DNA of 64,000 nucleotides from Doris montereyensis (GCA_037039925.1 JAXRKP010000453.1:127001-191000); one strand, 5' to 3'. Shown: positions 53,975-63,870, counted from the stretch's first letter. The notes: generated by a model not told the origin, from the sequence alone. Numbers and translations are program-made.

Positions 53975-54635
53975 AAATATCAATATTTAGATCTAGGTTT
54001 CAATTCTGATATGATACGATATTTCAGGACATAAAAATCGATATTTCGATACAACATGCCTAACAAAGCTTCAATACTCACAGACTTCTTTTTATAATGA
54101 GGATCATCAAACAAATATTGATGCTCTTTGTGCAACTGTATCAATTTTAGAACGGATACCTTGCTCCAAGCCACAGTTCCTGATGCCACCTCTACACTGT
54201 TGGTGGCAACCACCATCGTGGCCTGCTCTTCTTTAGGAAAAATAACTACAGAATTCTCTTCCCTACAAGGGTTTACAGCGATTCTTCCGCTTTCCAATAC
54301 TTCCATATTTGCTGATGCTGTGTAACTGTATGCTGTCTGGAAATTGAAGAAAATAAAATCATTCAGTTTTTAATTAAAATTCCATTAATTGTAACTATTT
54401 TAAATCTTAAATCGGTCTCTGGATCAAGATCTAGAAATTAGATCTATATCTAGATTAGATATCTACAAATTTTATACAAAAATACTAGATTTCTAGATCT
54501 AGATCTAGATCTAGATGATGTATCTGTTTTAGAACCTAGATCTAGATCTAAATCTAGTAAATTTGGATTACTTACCTGAGAATTGACATTAAAAATAGGT
54601 TCAACAAAAAAGTAGCGACCAGTAACAAGATACAT
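40869..54635 (-). CDS. Myb/SANT-like (trihelix-type) DNA-binding domain protein, six coding exons
   Basis: Coding exons on the minus strand: 54635-54576, 54336-54082, 52199-52054, 46448-46193, 45183-45151 and 40961-40869; all joins keep the frame. The product has about 280 residues. The DNA-binding domain lies at roughly residues 75-165. Its helix tryptophans are visible in VAWSKVSVLKLIQLHKEHQ, SVWEMVAVGMQKEG and AENKWKSLTKKYRDTV, and the domain closes with RCPFYTELSLVYKYTP; CPFY is typical of Myb/SANT-like domain 4 proteins, many derived from Harbinger-type transposon proteins. After it comes a Ser/Thr-rich stretch, and the chain ends QPSPPDASRY. A probable nuclear DNA-binding role is inferred from the fold. 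No vertebrate ortholog can be named. A second acceptor in the last exon would give a coiled C-terminus. Confidence 0.82.
41052..42640. other. intron 5 of the Myb/SANT-like gene, no gene seen
   Basis: No exon or repeat family recognised. A C+G-richer patch lies near 42440-42560. Confidence 0.4.
42890..43045 (-). repeat. dispersed repeat shared with 61.1 kb
   Basis: Reverse complement contains GGTTTTATGATGTTTCAAAG, TATTATCCTACTCTTTTCT and CATTCAAATAACAGAAAA-like strings, also found on the plus strand at 61125-61210. Family unknown. Confidence 0.65.
43062..44492 (-). mobile_element. 5'-truncated non-LTR retrotransposon (LINE), reverse-transcriptase part
   Basis: Minus strand, three frames joined by two breaks. 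First: KEGSTMECSNYRGISLLSV..EHQSGFRPGRSVQDH..CFIDLEKAFD (to about 44225). Second, after a ~2-base loss: GVIQGCVVSPLLF..SFADDLVLLG (catalytic FADD at 43929-43940), YNYLGVMIN and RWFGHVNRM. Third, from about 43375: GKRPKGRPRRKWEEDIKEAL to a stop at 43076. These are the fingers, palm and thumb motifs of a reverse transcriptase; the style (LEKAFD, GS.TW, FGHV.RM) is RTE-like, clade tentative. The endonuclease half is missing and the break point adjoins a 76-bp satellite. Not active as read. Confidence 0.88.
44485..44935. repeat. 76-bp tandem repeat x6
   Basis: Unit TTCTTTCCAGTGGTAGCAAT + TGTTTTTCCATTGCTTAC + ACTTGAGATTTTGGTATC + AAATTACTCAGGAAATAAAA. It directly abuts the 5' break of the LINE. 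One unit has a small internal duplication. Confidence 0.92.
45151..45183 (-). CDS. Myb/SANT-like gene, exon 5 (33-bp microexon)
   Basis: Acceptor CTGTTTCACAG, donor AAT|GTAAGT; encodes PEAEILTKNRN, phase 0 to 0, so it could be skipped without frame change. Confidence 0.7.
45785..46024 (-). mobile_element. tRNA-derived SINE, family D
   Basis: On the minus strand the element starts GGTAGCTCAGTCGGTAGAGC (A box at 46005-46016) with B box AGAGTTCAATTCC (45970-45982), about right for Pol III. The body contains GGAAAGCAATGGCAAACTAC. It is not a functional tRNA: no matching acceptor stem. A partial copy lies inverted right beside it. Confidence 0.82.
46030..46138 (+). mobile_element. SINE family D, 3' part, inverted relative to neighbour
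   Basis: GGAAAGCAATGGCAAACTAC, TGCCTAGAAAAATTAGG and CTTACTTTACTCTACC match the 3' half of the adjacent element in the opposite direction. Confidence 0.75.
46193..46448 (-). CDS. Myb/SANT-like gene, exon 4
   Basis: Acceptor CACATCTTTCAG, donor CAG|GTAATG. Begins by completing an arginine codon, then CPFYTELSLVYKYTPQ, the end of the DNA-binding domain, followed by a Ser/Thr/Val-rich stretch ending VPVASPQ. Confidence 0.82.
47285..47860. repeat. 57-bp tandem repeat x10
   Basis: Unit TATAGTGTGTTATACATGTA + CATGAGTGTGAGAAAAGGTA + CAGGCACAGGTATGTTT, highly uniform. The TACATGTACATG core is palindromic. Confidence 0.93.
47930..48050. repeat. probable mobile-element fragment
   Basis: CATGCCCCATTACCCCTCGTG followed by GGGCATTGGCCATC and GCCATCTTTTCCACCTTTC looks like a LINE/SINE tail by its unusual composition and the LINE-like phrase; no second copy in this window except a short GGGGCATGATGATCC at 48270. 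Confidence 0.3.
49020..49530. repeat. CT-rich low-complexity tract
   Basis: Long run of TCTCTC/TTTCT/CTGT variants; open frames here (185-191 residues rich in Leu and Ser) are artefacts. Confidence 0.9.
49570..50895. repeat. 39-bp tandem array x~34
   Basis: Unit GGCATTTTGGTATTAATGTT + ACCAGACATGTCCCTCTAT with few variants. The 39-base period (13 codons) lacks stops on both strands, giving a 381-residue minus frame and 244-residue plus frame of 13-residue repeats. Distal units have a shared variant (CACTCTAAGGTATATTGG), so higher-order repeats are forming. Confidence 0.93.
51029..51130. repeat. (CT)n microsatellite
   Basis: CT dinucleotide run with one GC interruption. Confidence 0.95.
51131..52053. 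other. intron of the Myb/SANT-like gene, no gene seen
   Basis: AT-rich. Near 51735, 51817 and 52005 short TTTCAAATGAAAA-type motifs recur in both directions, also near 48715 and 48945; possibly one old dispersed repeat. Confidence 0.35.
52054..52199 (-). CDS. Myb/SANT-like gene, exon 3
   Basis: Acceptor TATTTGGCCAG, donor CACAG|GTAGGT, phase 0 in and 2 out. Encodes VWEMVAVGMQKEGLNYTWQQ and AENKWKSLTKKYRDTVDF, helices 2 and 3 of the domain. Confidence 0.85.
52545..52665 (+). mobile_element. SINE family B, 3' part
   Basis: TTTGGGTATAAGCACTAGC, AAAAACCTGCATCAGACTA and GGTGATTATTATCACATG. Confidence 0.7.
52655..52915 (+). mobile_element. SINE family B copy adjacent to the previous
   Basis: B-box-like GGGTTCGAATCCTAGC, AAGCACTAGCTTGGGAG, GTGATTATCATCACCTG and GGGATAAGCTCCGGCTC; ends GAACTTTA. 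Two copies sit almost head-to-tail. Confidence 0.75.
53470..53535. repeat. (GA)n microsatellite
   Basis: Interrupted AG run, CT-rich on the opposite strand. Confidence 0.85.
53905..53973. repeat. (AT)n microsatellite
   Basis: About 34 perfect AT units, able to extrude as a cruciform. It lies about 110 bases 3' of the exon 2 donor of the Myb/SANT-like gene. Confidence 0.95.
54082..54336 (-). CDS. Myb/SANT-like gene, exon 2
   Basis: Acceptor CAATTTCCAG, donor TCT|GTGAGT. Opens TAYSYTASANMEVLESGR and ends LHKEHQYLFDDPHYKKKS, helix 1 of the domain. If the upstream exon is only untranslated, the ATG at 54306 would be the start. Confidence 0.85.
54417..54560. repeat. CTAGAT hexamer cluster
   Basis: Many TAGATCTAGATCTAGATC stretches within 150 bases in the first intron of the Myb/SANT-like gene. 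Similar clusters lie at 7500-7560, 7815-7835 and 9175-9245. Confidence 0.8.
54576..54635 (-). CDS. Myb/SANT-like gene, exon 1
   Basis: ATG at 54635 is the first in frame after a TAG 33 bases upstream. Encodes MYLVTGRYFFVEPIFNVNSQ and ends at a strong donor CAG|GTAAGT, in phase with exon 2. Confidence 0.6.
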
Positions 54636-54939
54636 AGAATTTAGATCTATATTTATATCTAATCTCTAGAAAGAGACCTCCACCAACTATTGCGGGTCCG
54701 GGAATATGAAAACAAATGCAACCATTACCGGTTCATCCCCATTGACCTCGCACCAGTTTCGGTGTCATGCTCAAATCTTTAAATTAAAAATAAACCTCGT
54801 TCTGTTGTAATCTTATTCTTGTGTTGTTATTGAAAGGCTGACACATTATTAATTGTTAAAATTCATCATAAGCATCGTCAGTTTCTATACTGACGGCTTT
54901 GATCGAGATAAGCTCCGATTGAACCAAATTGTCAGCTTA

Positions 54940-55078
54940 TTTTCTACTTTCTTACCTTTTTGTTTGCCCCCTCGTCTTCAACCGACGATTGCGCTCTCTG
55001 ACTTCCTGTTTCATTCAAGATTGCGGAGAGAAAACCTTAAAACTATTTATATCTTTGTGAGTATCAACGTCATAGAGG
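54940..55078 (+). other. candidate divergent first exon
   Basis: A stretch with CTTCCTGTTTCATTC (ETS-like) and AAGATTGCGG (YY1-like) ends at a good donor GAG|GTGAGT (55079). It lies head-to-head with the Myb/SANT-like gene, so a shared promoter is possible. No downstream exon was identified. Confidence 0.25.
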
Positions 55079-56934
55079 TGAGTTGGATACGAGATAGTAT
55101 TCCTGGAATTAGGAATAGATCTAGAGACCTCGAAGATGCAGTTATTAGGTTGGGCTTTTTTTAAGGGCATTGTCTATCTATTTAGAATAATCACTGTATT
55201 ATTTTGATAGATAGCCTAAGAAAGCACTATCACAAACCTGCATCTCAGTTCAGAATCACTTCCTATCTGTTCACAAGTGCACTTGTCATTTTTAATTCTA
55301 TTACTATTAGTCAAGTGGCCTAATGATATCACATTTATTGTTAACTGGTACAGGTTTATTCCCTACTTCATGTATTAAGAACCAGAGTATGTTGTAGAAG
55401 CAGTAGTTGTTGTATTAGTAGTGATAGGTAGGCCGAGTAAGTAGGTAGGTAGTAGTAAACTCAGCAAACAAAAAAAGTAACTGCACCATTGAAATTCACA
55501 TAAATTCCTTTGCTGAAAAAACAACTCACATTGTCACAACAAATAACAATTAGATCAAATTTGACATCAAAATTCGTGTTTTCATTCTTTTAACCATTAA
55601 TCAATTCAAAGTTTCTTTTGAAAAAAAACTATTTTGCTGGCTCCAGTATCTAATATAATTTTTAAAAACTTCCTTTTATATTATAAATATAATTCTGTCA
55701 TGCCTTCTGACCTTAGTAAGCGACCAATCGAGCTGAAAATTTGTATGGAAATACTCAAAGGCATGAAGTATGATCCTATACTTTCAGATCCCCATAACTC
55801 CTTAATTATTGTTAATAAATTAGTTAAATTAACTTTGTTCCCATTGTATATAGTTGGGCTTTTTTCCTTGTTGGTATGGAAGTCGTTGCCAAGTGTCAAC
55901 ATTTCAGTGTGTACAATACGGCTAGATCACATTCAGTGTAGATCTAGAATCTACATGATTTAATTTGATATAAATCAAATGAAATCTAGAGTCTTGCAAG
56001 GACCATAGCAAGCAATTGCTCAGTTATGTCCCCTGACAGGATTTTCAATGTAATGGTCTTGGGTATTGTAACTGACTGACATGTGCTCACATGCATGTTT
56101 AGTTGGGGTTTTTCTTTTGGTTTTTCTCTTTTTATTTGGTGTTTTTCTTGTTTTTTTATTTCGTGAGGTTCATTTACGTGTAATTAAGCACAGTGGTAGA
56201 ATTCCAAGTGAAAGAGAGAAGTGGCGATGATGAAATAGTATACTAATTGTAAGACTGCATGGGATTAGACCTCTGTTTTCAATATTAAACCAATCGCATG
56301 TTTTGTCAAGTGCTTCGCAGAGATAGATCTTCAAGTTATATTACTAATAATATTAATGCTGATGGTCAATATATATATACTGATTGGGTTAGAGTAAGAT
56401 CCTTGACTTCTCCACTTTCTTTCTATGATGTATGCCTTGGCATATTATTATAATAAATATTGATGGCCGCCACCTACCTCCCCCACTCGCCCACTGTCAC
56501 TCTGATCGGCATAGTCGCAACTGGGAATGATTGACTTGGAGAAATGAGAGACAGGCATCAGGCCATATGGTCAACCACATGCCAACACCTGAGCGGATTT
56601 TAACTTGCATTAATTGGATCTTGTGATGCAGGATTAAGTCAAGTGGAGGAGAGTTTAATAATTATTAATACACAGGTACATCTGTATTGATTGTATTCTT
56701 ATTTGGGGTTGACGGTCATGGGTGCCACTGAAACATCGACTTATGCAATTGTTTTTTCATGCAAATTGTGTTGGAGATGGGACTGTCAAAAAACATTGAC
56801 TTGGATGAAACTCGACTTATGCAAAGTTGACTTATGCAACATCCACTGTATTGTAGATTCTACATCTACTGAGCGTGATATAGATTCTAGATCTAAAAGG
56901 GATATATGGTAAATCATAAGAAGGAAAAACAAAA

Positions 56935-57212
56935 CAGACAATTGATGAGAAGAAGAAGAACAAGATGATGAAGGTGACACTATTGACACTGCCACAGAAG
57001 ACGATGGTGACAAAGAATATGCCGCCATGAAAGACGAAGAAGACGCCGTTGCCAATGAAGACAACAACGACGAAGAAAAAGTGGCCGACAGAGAAGAAGA
57101 CGATGGAGAAGACAAAAAAAATGAAGAAAAGACGTATAATCAAAGACGAAAAAGTGACTACAAAGAAGACGGAAAAGAAATGATAATAAATATTATAATA
57201 GTAATAGTATAA
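56935..57212 (+). other. acidic open frame, possible exon
   Basis: From after TGA at 56940-56950 an open frame of about 88 codons runs to 57212, over half Glu/Asp/Lys (EEEEQDDEGDTIDTATEDDG at its start). It has no recognisable domain. It could be an exon of an acidic nuclear protein or just GAA/GAC-rich low-complexity DNA; the latter is more likely given AAGAAG runs through 57450. Confidence 0.25.
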
Positions 57213-57822
57213 GAATGAAAGTTGAAAGAGACTGAAAACAAGAAGAAGAGAAAATAAGGATTTAAATAATTTAATCAAATGAATTCAAGCAAGACAAAGA
57301 TGACAAAAACAACTAGAAAGGAAAGAATGATGATAAAACTAAGAAGAAGATTTATTTAGAGGGATAATGATTAAATTTTAAGTTTCAAAGGAATAGTAAC
57401 ATTATTATATAAGATAAAAATAAAGAAGATGAAAAAGAAGAAGAAGACAGAGAAACAATTTTTTACAAATAACAATTTGTTTTAAAGATTTTAAAAGTAG
57501 TAACATTTATAACAATATATCATGGTTTGAAAAAAAAAAAGAAGCCAGATTCAACTCTAAAAAGAGCTATCACCAATATCTCCAGCCTACAAGCATACAT
57601 CCGATCAACTTGAAGAAATGACATACAATTCAAAAGGATCCATGTAGACAAAAACAAGATGGCATCTACTTTTCTGTCTTTAATTATTAATTGGTATCGA
57701 CTGTGATCAGTGATGACCATCTTTAGTTATATTCCTTGCTGGTTTGATGGCTTTTGACTATATATATCAATGGGGTTTTTTTATGGTGTGTATGTCTCCT
57801 TCTTGAAATACTTATTTTTGTA

Positions 57823-58648
57823 CAGTTGACCCCGATGTATCGTAACTCAGTTAAAGTTAATCACAATTGCTGCTTATTTGCAACTTTTTCAAAAGAACGG
57901 AATTAATTCTATATAAAAGTCTCTGGTTAATCGCAAAACACTTCAGATAATCGCAACCCCGGTGACACCTTGCCTCAGATTTTTGGTAGGCTTTTGTCTT
58001 ATTTCACACTTTGCTAAACGATGATCGCATGTCTACATTGCTATTACCTAACAACCGTAACAAGACAACAGCCTTACACTGATTATGGGTCTAGCAGACA
58101 GTAAAAGACACAATTGGCCTTGCATAGAGGCGAGTCAGACAGCTCAGTGCAAGCAGTCGCATCATTTCGTCACTGGAAACGTGCTTTAAACGGCTTGTAA
58201 TCGTAAACTATTAGTGACTGGCTATTGATCGTCTCTGATTACTGTACGCAATCAAAAAAGTTCCTTGCTGCATGGTGAGGACAAATCTAACAAAAGCATG
58301 GGTGGCTATAATCTTGTATCAGTGAACTCTTCGATGTTTGTCACCTGTGACAGAGATTAGCAAGGAGGATATGGCATATCAGTTGCGTGAGTGATTTTAA
58401 TGAATCATATTGGCTCACACATGTGCATACATACACCCAATGGTTAATGAAGGAATCATTTTTTAACAATCACTTTTACCATATATATGGCTATATAAGA
58501 GAGATGCAACAATGATTGTCACATTATTGTCAAGTAGTATAATAACCAGAAATAACTGAGCCCGCTGGGAAATCCGGCTTATCTCAACTTCAGATTATCA
58601 CAACAATTATCCCGCTCCCACCATGCTGCGGTTAACCGGAGTCGACTG
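57823..58648. mobile_element. pogo/Tigger-like MITE
   Basis: Left end TA|CAGTTGACCCCGATGTATCG and right end reversed TA|CAGTCGACTCCGGTTAACCG. The TA duplication and CAGTnGACnCCG ends are typical of Tigger-type elements of the Tc1/mariner superfamily. 826 bases with no transposase frame. Internal copies of TAATCGCAA and GATTATCACAAC suggest repeated binding-site motifs near the ends. Confidence 0.8.
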
Positions 58649-58796
58649 TATCTTCTACTTAAGACAAGTAATCATGCATTTCCTTGTCTATTGCTTTGTC
58701 ATAATTCATCTGTCCGTCCGCTGCAACAAAACCATGACAAATCTCAACTTGTGAATATTTATGATTACTTTGTAACTTTATAATGTTTCAAATAAT

Positions 58797-59440
58797 AATT
58801 ATAATAATGAATTACATTTATATAGTGCCTTTACCCACAGGATATAGACTCAGGTGCTTTACATTGAAATCAACTATTACGACATTGAATATTTTCAAAT
58901 GTATACATATAAAGACACTTATCATATCATAAACAAAAATAGTCACTCACACAATAATATATACGGTATATATCATAGTGGCCATCAATGAATAAAAAGT
59001 TAAAAGTAAATGCACTGTTCTTGAATCAATAATTTGTGTCGTGTCGAAGTTAAAAAGATATGTTTTCAAACATGTCTTGAAATGATCGAGGAGCTTGAAT
59101 GTCTTAATTTTGCCAGAGAAATGAGTTCCAAAATTGGGGGCCAAAAAGAAATATGATCGTTCTCCGATTTTTCAAGACATCTGAAAGATTTGTTCAAGTT
59201 TTGGTATCTTCTGAGGATCTAAGCTGTCTTGATGGAGTATAAACATTTAGGAGATTTTTCAATTAACTGGGGCCTTGACCACTGAAACATTTTAAAACTA
59301 TCAGGCAAATTTTACACAATACCCTTTTCTGGACTAGGGCAATGTGACTAAAGTTCTGTCGATGAGGAACGTCTAGTCTTCTTAAGAACCTGGCTGCATT
59401 GTTTCGTGCTTTAATTTTTTCTCTTAAAAGCAAACCCTCT
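58797..59440 (+). repeat. dispersed repeat with TTTATATAGTGCC start, copy 1
   Basis: Starts ACATTTATATAGTGCC..GGTGCTTTACATTG, then AAACATGTCTTGAAATGATC and ATGAGTTCCAAAATTGGGG. The same order of blocks is seen at 61485-62000. Elements with a TTTATATAGCGCC..AAGCGCTTTACA start are common in marine animal genomes. Confidence 0.65.
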
Positions 59441-60229
59441 CTCTGGCGTGAATCATATCCAAGCTAAACTAAATTCATAGTTATCCCTTGTATATAATAT
59501 AGACTTTTATGTATATTTACAAGCATGCCCCTAAACAATGATGATTATGATTACTCTCTTGTCACATTCTTTTGTTTTTAATAGCTTACCGGGTGCAGGG
59601 TGATGATATTAAGTACCAGTACAGTATTCGGTACTTGGGTTAGGCGGGCTTTTCAAATATCTATTTCCGGAAATGCAGGAATGAGTAACAATAACAATAA
59701 AAAAGTTTTTGTGGATTGCAGGCAAAACAATCTTTTCCCAATCAATTAAAATACTGATTTGACCCAAGAGTTTATTCGCTAAGAACCTAAAACAGTTTAT
59801 TTGAAATCTACATACGAAATATGGAAGTTTTGGGTGCAGTAGTTCCTGAGTTTAGAGCGGTCAAAGTTTGAGACATACAGTTTTATATATCATATCTAGA
59901 TATATACACATATATTAATTATGTTATACTGTCCACAAATAGTAACATATTTTTTATATGTAACTTAAAATCCTTTCTATGACTTACCACTCATATTTCG
60001 TTTTGTTTTGTTATTGTGAGTGAGTTCTTTTCAACCAATGTTTTACTCTTACTCTTCCAACCATCAATAAATCAAAGTACCGTATGAAGATTTCATTTTC
60101 ATGATATCCTTTTGGTAAATATGTACCTTCAGTTTTTGAGATATGATATGCATTTGCTTTTTGTGGACCATATAATTGTTTACGTATAATTGTTTACACC
60201 TTCAATGTCAGCCAACATTTATTCACACT

Positions 60230-60331
60230 CTTGTGTCCCACGTTATTTTCAAGAGTGGCGATGTGGTTATTATTGCAATGGCCGAAGGAAGAGGAATGCC
60301 AAGCACAACAATTCATGAAAATACGACAGGT
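60230..60331 (+). other. possible exon, unrecognised
   Basis: Open frame SGDVVIIAMAEGRGMPSTTI then HENTTG, bordered by TTATTTTCAAGAG and a donor-like ACAG|GTAGGC. Codon use looks better than its surroundings, but I recognise no family. Confidence 0.2.
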
Positions 60332-60477
60332 AGGCTGCTAAGTAAAGCTATAGATATCAAGTAACTGTTGAATTATCATAATATTAGTTAGGGGAGAAGA
60401 GAAAAAACACAACTTTATTATTAGTATTACACAGCATATATGCTTTGGTATTGAGATTTGGCGAAAGTAAAGGCAGC

Positions 60478-60645
60478 GTGGATGGAGAATAATGACAAAA
60501 AATGACATTTAATGACAAACTACTATGTTATGCCGTCTGCCTAGAAATGTAATTTTTTTTGTAAGGGCTCTTCTTCTGTTTACCTTACATTCAACACTGA
60601 GTATGAGATTGAGAATTACTTTACTTAACGTTTCTTGGTTGGGGG
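60478..60645 (+). mobile_element. SINE family D, 3' part
   Basis: AATGACAAACTACTATGTTATGCC, TGCCTAGAAATG and GAGTATGAGATTGAGAATTAC..TTTACTT match the 3' half seen at 46030-46138. Confidence 0.6.
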
Positions 60646-61104
60646 GGGGGAGGAGAGGTCCGTCCTGACATGAGGGGGGCACTATATTTGCCCAAAATGG
60701 GACAAATTTAGTTTATTGTATAATTGGATGTAGCCATTCATTCCCCGTCACATCGATACCAATACCATAAAAAGAAGCTCAGTATCAATATTTTGAACTT
60801 TTTACGATTTGTTTAGATATACGATACCACCCCAACTTTCAACACGTTGAACTATAAAAGCCATTAATTTTGTGAGTAAAGTATAGTATTATTAGCAAGT
60901 TGGTATGTACTCATTTTAATCAGCATAGTGTGATCTTTGTAAAAAAAACAATTTATCACATGATTTCTTCAATACTGCCTGAGAACGTGAGGAAAATATG
61001 TGAGATTGACATATTCCACACACCTGTTATTGAAAGATGCTGTCTGGCATGAGTATAAAGTTATAAGGGACACGGAACAGCTGAAACGGGGTCGATATTT
61101 TGAA

Positions 61105-61290
61105 GTAGCCGAAAGCTTCTCAATCTCATGGTTTTATGACGTTTCAAAGTATTATCCCACTCTTTTCTAGGTTTTTATCAGAAAAAACATTCAAATAACA
61201 GAAAAAATAGTTTCAAATACAATTTTTCTCAAAATGCGAATTTTGACTGTTTTTTGCTAAGTAGTTTTACAATTTCACAGTATTCGTTTG
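61105..61290 (+). repeat. dispersed repeat shared with 42.9 kb (inverted)
   Basis: TCTCAATCTCATGGTTTTATG, GTTTCAAAGTATTATCCCAC and CATTCAAATAACAGAAAAAA correspond to the reverse complement of 42890-43045. Confidence 0.65.
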
Positions 61291-61484
61291 AAATTTGGCA
61301 TACAGCTTTTTTTATATTATAATTATAACTAAGAGATCTACATGTAGGATTATAGCTTTCACTTTCATACTTTCGGAAAAATTCATGATTTTTTTGTGGA
61401 AAATTGAGAGAAATCAGTTTCCTTCCCAAGCTCGATTTTTTAAATTTGTAAAAATAATAAAAATAATAATAAGAAGAAATAATT

Positions 61485-62000
61485 TCTATAACGCATTAGT
61501 CCATATATGATAATACTCTAAAGCGCTTGACATAAATGGGCATGAGGAGAAAGAAGATTAATCGAGAAGTTGTTAGTATGAAGCTCTAAAAAGTTCCGTC
61601 TTGAGATTTTTTCTTGAAAGAGTTGTACGAGGGAGATTGTCTTGTGGTTAATGATTTGGAGTTCCAAATCCGAGGGGCAGGGTGTGAGAATGGCTTTGTC
61701 AGAGAAATTAGATTGTGAAAGATTGTTCTCAAGACTGATGATCTGAGTATTCTGGATGGCACTTAAATATTGAATACAGACATGAGAGCTCAAATAATCA
61801 GGGCAAGATCGTTGATGCATTTGTAAGGAAAACAGACAAAGCAACTATTCAAGATATCAAAAAAACTGACTCGGGGAGATTCAAGATATTGAATTGAAAT
61901 TTTTATATGTGCAAAATTATAAACACTCTTAAACGAAAACTGTAGGACAACCTGGGTTTTTTTTAATCGCCTAATATTACCTATTTTTTTACCCAAAAAA
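61485..62000 (+). repeat. dispersed repeat with TTTCTATAACGC start, copy 2
   Basis: ATTTCTATAACGCATTAG, CTAAAGCGCTTGACAT, AAAAGTTCCGTCTTGAG and TTTGGAGTTCCAAATCCGAGG follow the same order as in 58797-59440. Confidence 0.65.
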
Positions 62001-62252
62001 ATAAGATGGCAGCCATTATCATTTCAACTAAATTTCAAAAATGACTTTCACTTTCACAATTCTTTTGCCTAATTTCGCCATGCTGAACTCATTTATGAAA
62101 TTTAAAATTGTGTATCTCTTCAATCTAGAAAAAAATTGCTCTTAGGATGACCCCCACCTCCCACCTCCCCTTTTTTATACTGGTACTAGCTTCTACTTAA
62201 TTTCAACAAAGGGTTAGTTCGTCATATCTGCTACCACTGACTACTACCAGTT

Positions 62253-62519
62253 ACATAGAGGCACCTTCACACATTCAATTCAAACGACGTATGATTCTGT
62301 TTACTTTCCACAAGTACAAGTACCGGTATGAGATTCTTCTGATTTGAAGTCATTGCATGACTTGCATGAGACTTGACAATTTTTTAGGTAACATAGAGGC
62401 ACCTTCACACATTCAATTCAAACGACGTATGATTCTGTTTTACATTCCACAACTACAAGTACCGGTATGAGATTCTTCTGATTTGAAGTCCTTGCATGAG
62501 ACTTGACAATTTTTTAGGT
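62253..62519 (+). repeat. 138-bp direct duplication
   Basis: ACATAGAGGCACCTTCACAC to ACTTGACAATTTTTTAGGT occurs twice in tandem with a handful of differences. Confidence 0.92.
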
Positions 62520-62557
62520 TTACTTCATTAATAAGACGTCATCTCGCCAACCAAAAT

Positions 62558-62881
62558 ATGAGTAGAAAGAAAGCTCTAAACTCTAATTTAATCCTCCAAT
62601 TTGCCTTTGATCTTTGCTTTAAATATAATTTCAAGCACAACTTAATCCTTGTGTATTTGATTATATATGACATATTGCTATTAATGTTAATCTGCAAATG
62701 GTATGATTTTCTTTATGTTTTCATGGGCCTTTCTTTTCTTGCCAAAGGAGACAGTTTCAATATTTCTATTGGAAAATCAGTAAATACAATGATTGGAAAT
62801 AACAGCAAACTCGTTGTCAACTCCAGATCAAAATCTCATCGTCATCGGAAGAAAAAAGTGTTGCTGCAAAATACCCTATGA
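62558..62881 (+). other. open frame, unrecognised
   Basis: A 107-codon frame with a hydrophobic stretch (LILVYLIIYDILLLMLIC, one possible membrane helix) and a basic tail SRSKSHRHRKKK. No homology recognised; in AT-rich DNA such a frame can arise by chance. Confidence 0.2.
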
Positions 62882-63108
62882 CAGGTAACAGCTTCAACAA
62901 TAAATAGCACTAGACGTTATAAACCTTGACTCTTGAGAGTGAAGGGAATCACTCAGAATCCTTTTTTTTCCTTGATGATAGAAAGATTTGATGTAGGCTT
63001 GATCTTAACATTACCGGTATGCAACACAGTGCAGCTAGATTTTATCTCAAACTCCTTAAGGTCGGGTCCTCTTCTTCTTTCTTCTTCCTCGATCTCTCTG
63101 TCAGCGGG

Positions 63109-63525
63109 TCAGATCAGGATGCGCATTGTCTCCACGAAGTGCACAGTCTTATGCAGACTCTCCATAGGGCCGTAGAACTTTTCATCCAGAGGTACCTCTC
63201 CCAACCATTTCGCTATTTCTCTCTGATGTGTGGAGCGGACACTGCTGGAGAATACGTTCATTGTTCTGGTGGGGCGCTCCACTCTCACGCCCTTCTACTT
63301 CCCCAACTTTCAGATAGCGATACATATGTTGATGGAGACGGTCGTGCCCAGTCCTGAGTCTGAATAGTGTGACCTGGGACTTTCTGTCAAGTTGGTGAAT
63401 AGGGTCTTTGGCGTTATAGCTGCTATGATTTTCTCCCCATTGATTGCAGACAGCTGCCTTGTTTATTGTCTTTTCTTCCTCGAAGGTCAATGGAAGAGAC
63501 AGGTCGGGTCAATGAGTGAGATAGC
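63109..63525 (-). mobile_element. LINE 3'-terminal coding fragment
   Basis: Minus strand encodes KSQVTLFRLRTGHDRLHQHM and YRYLKVGEV, then ERILQQCPLH, and after a one-base shift REIAKWLGEVPLDEKFYGPM to a stop at 63109. The FRLRTGH..L..HMYR..Q.CPL pattern is the C-terminal cysteine/histidine region of many non-LTR retrotransposons. It is a different family from the 43 kb LINE. Confidence 0.7.
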
Positions 63526-63779
63526 CGTGAATTCGAGATTTCCGTGTCGGCCATTTTGTCATAAATTCAGATACTACAAAACACAAGGATGAAGTAACTC
63601 TTGGTAGAAGGATCGATACCCCATCCTCCGGTACCCTGCCACGATAGTCAACAAATGACTGGGCCCTTTTACCTGAAGACCAACAGCAAACCTGCCTCCA
63701 GCGATGAGGATAAGCGAGCCATGGCATTGGAAAGGGCTTGTCTATACCCAATATAGATGTAGGTTTCACTCGAAGATGC

Positions 63780-63870
63780 TCAAGAAAAATGTTCATCCAT
63801 CGGGGTTTGGATCCATGACCTTTACGTTGAGAGGCCAACACCTTGTCTCCGGACTACCGATTCCTCCCTT
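63780..63870 (-). mobile_element. SINE family A head fragment, reversed
   Basis: GGTTTGGATCCATGACC (B box reversed) and GAGAGGCCAACACCTTGTCTC with CCGGACTACCG (A box reversed). Confidence 0.65.

Noticed and set aside
54417..54560. CTAGAT clusters as telomere-like sequence
   Set aside because: The hexamer is not TTAGGG-like and occurs in short scattered clusters near genes.
56786..57278. Minus-strand Ser/Phe-rich frames of 109 and 148 residues
   Set aside because: Shadows of the GAA/GAC-rich plus strand.
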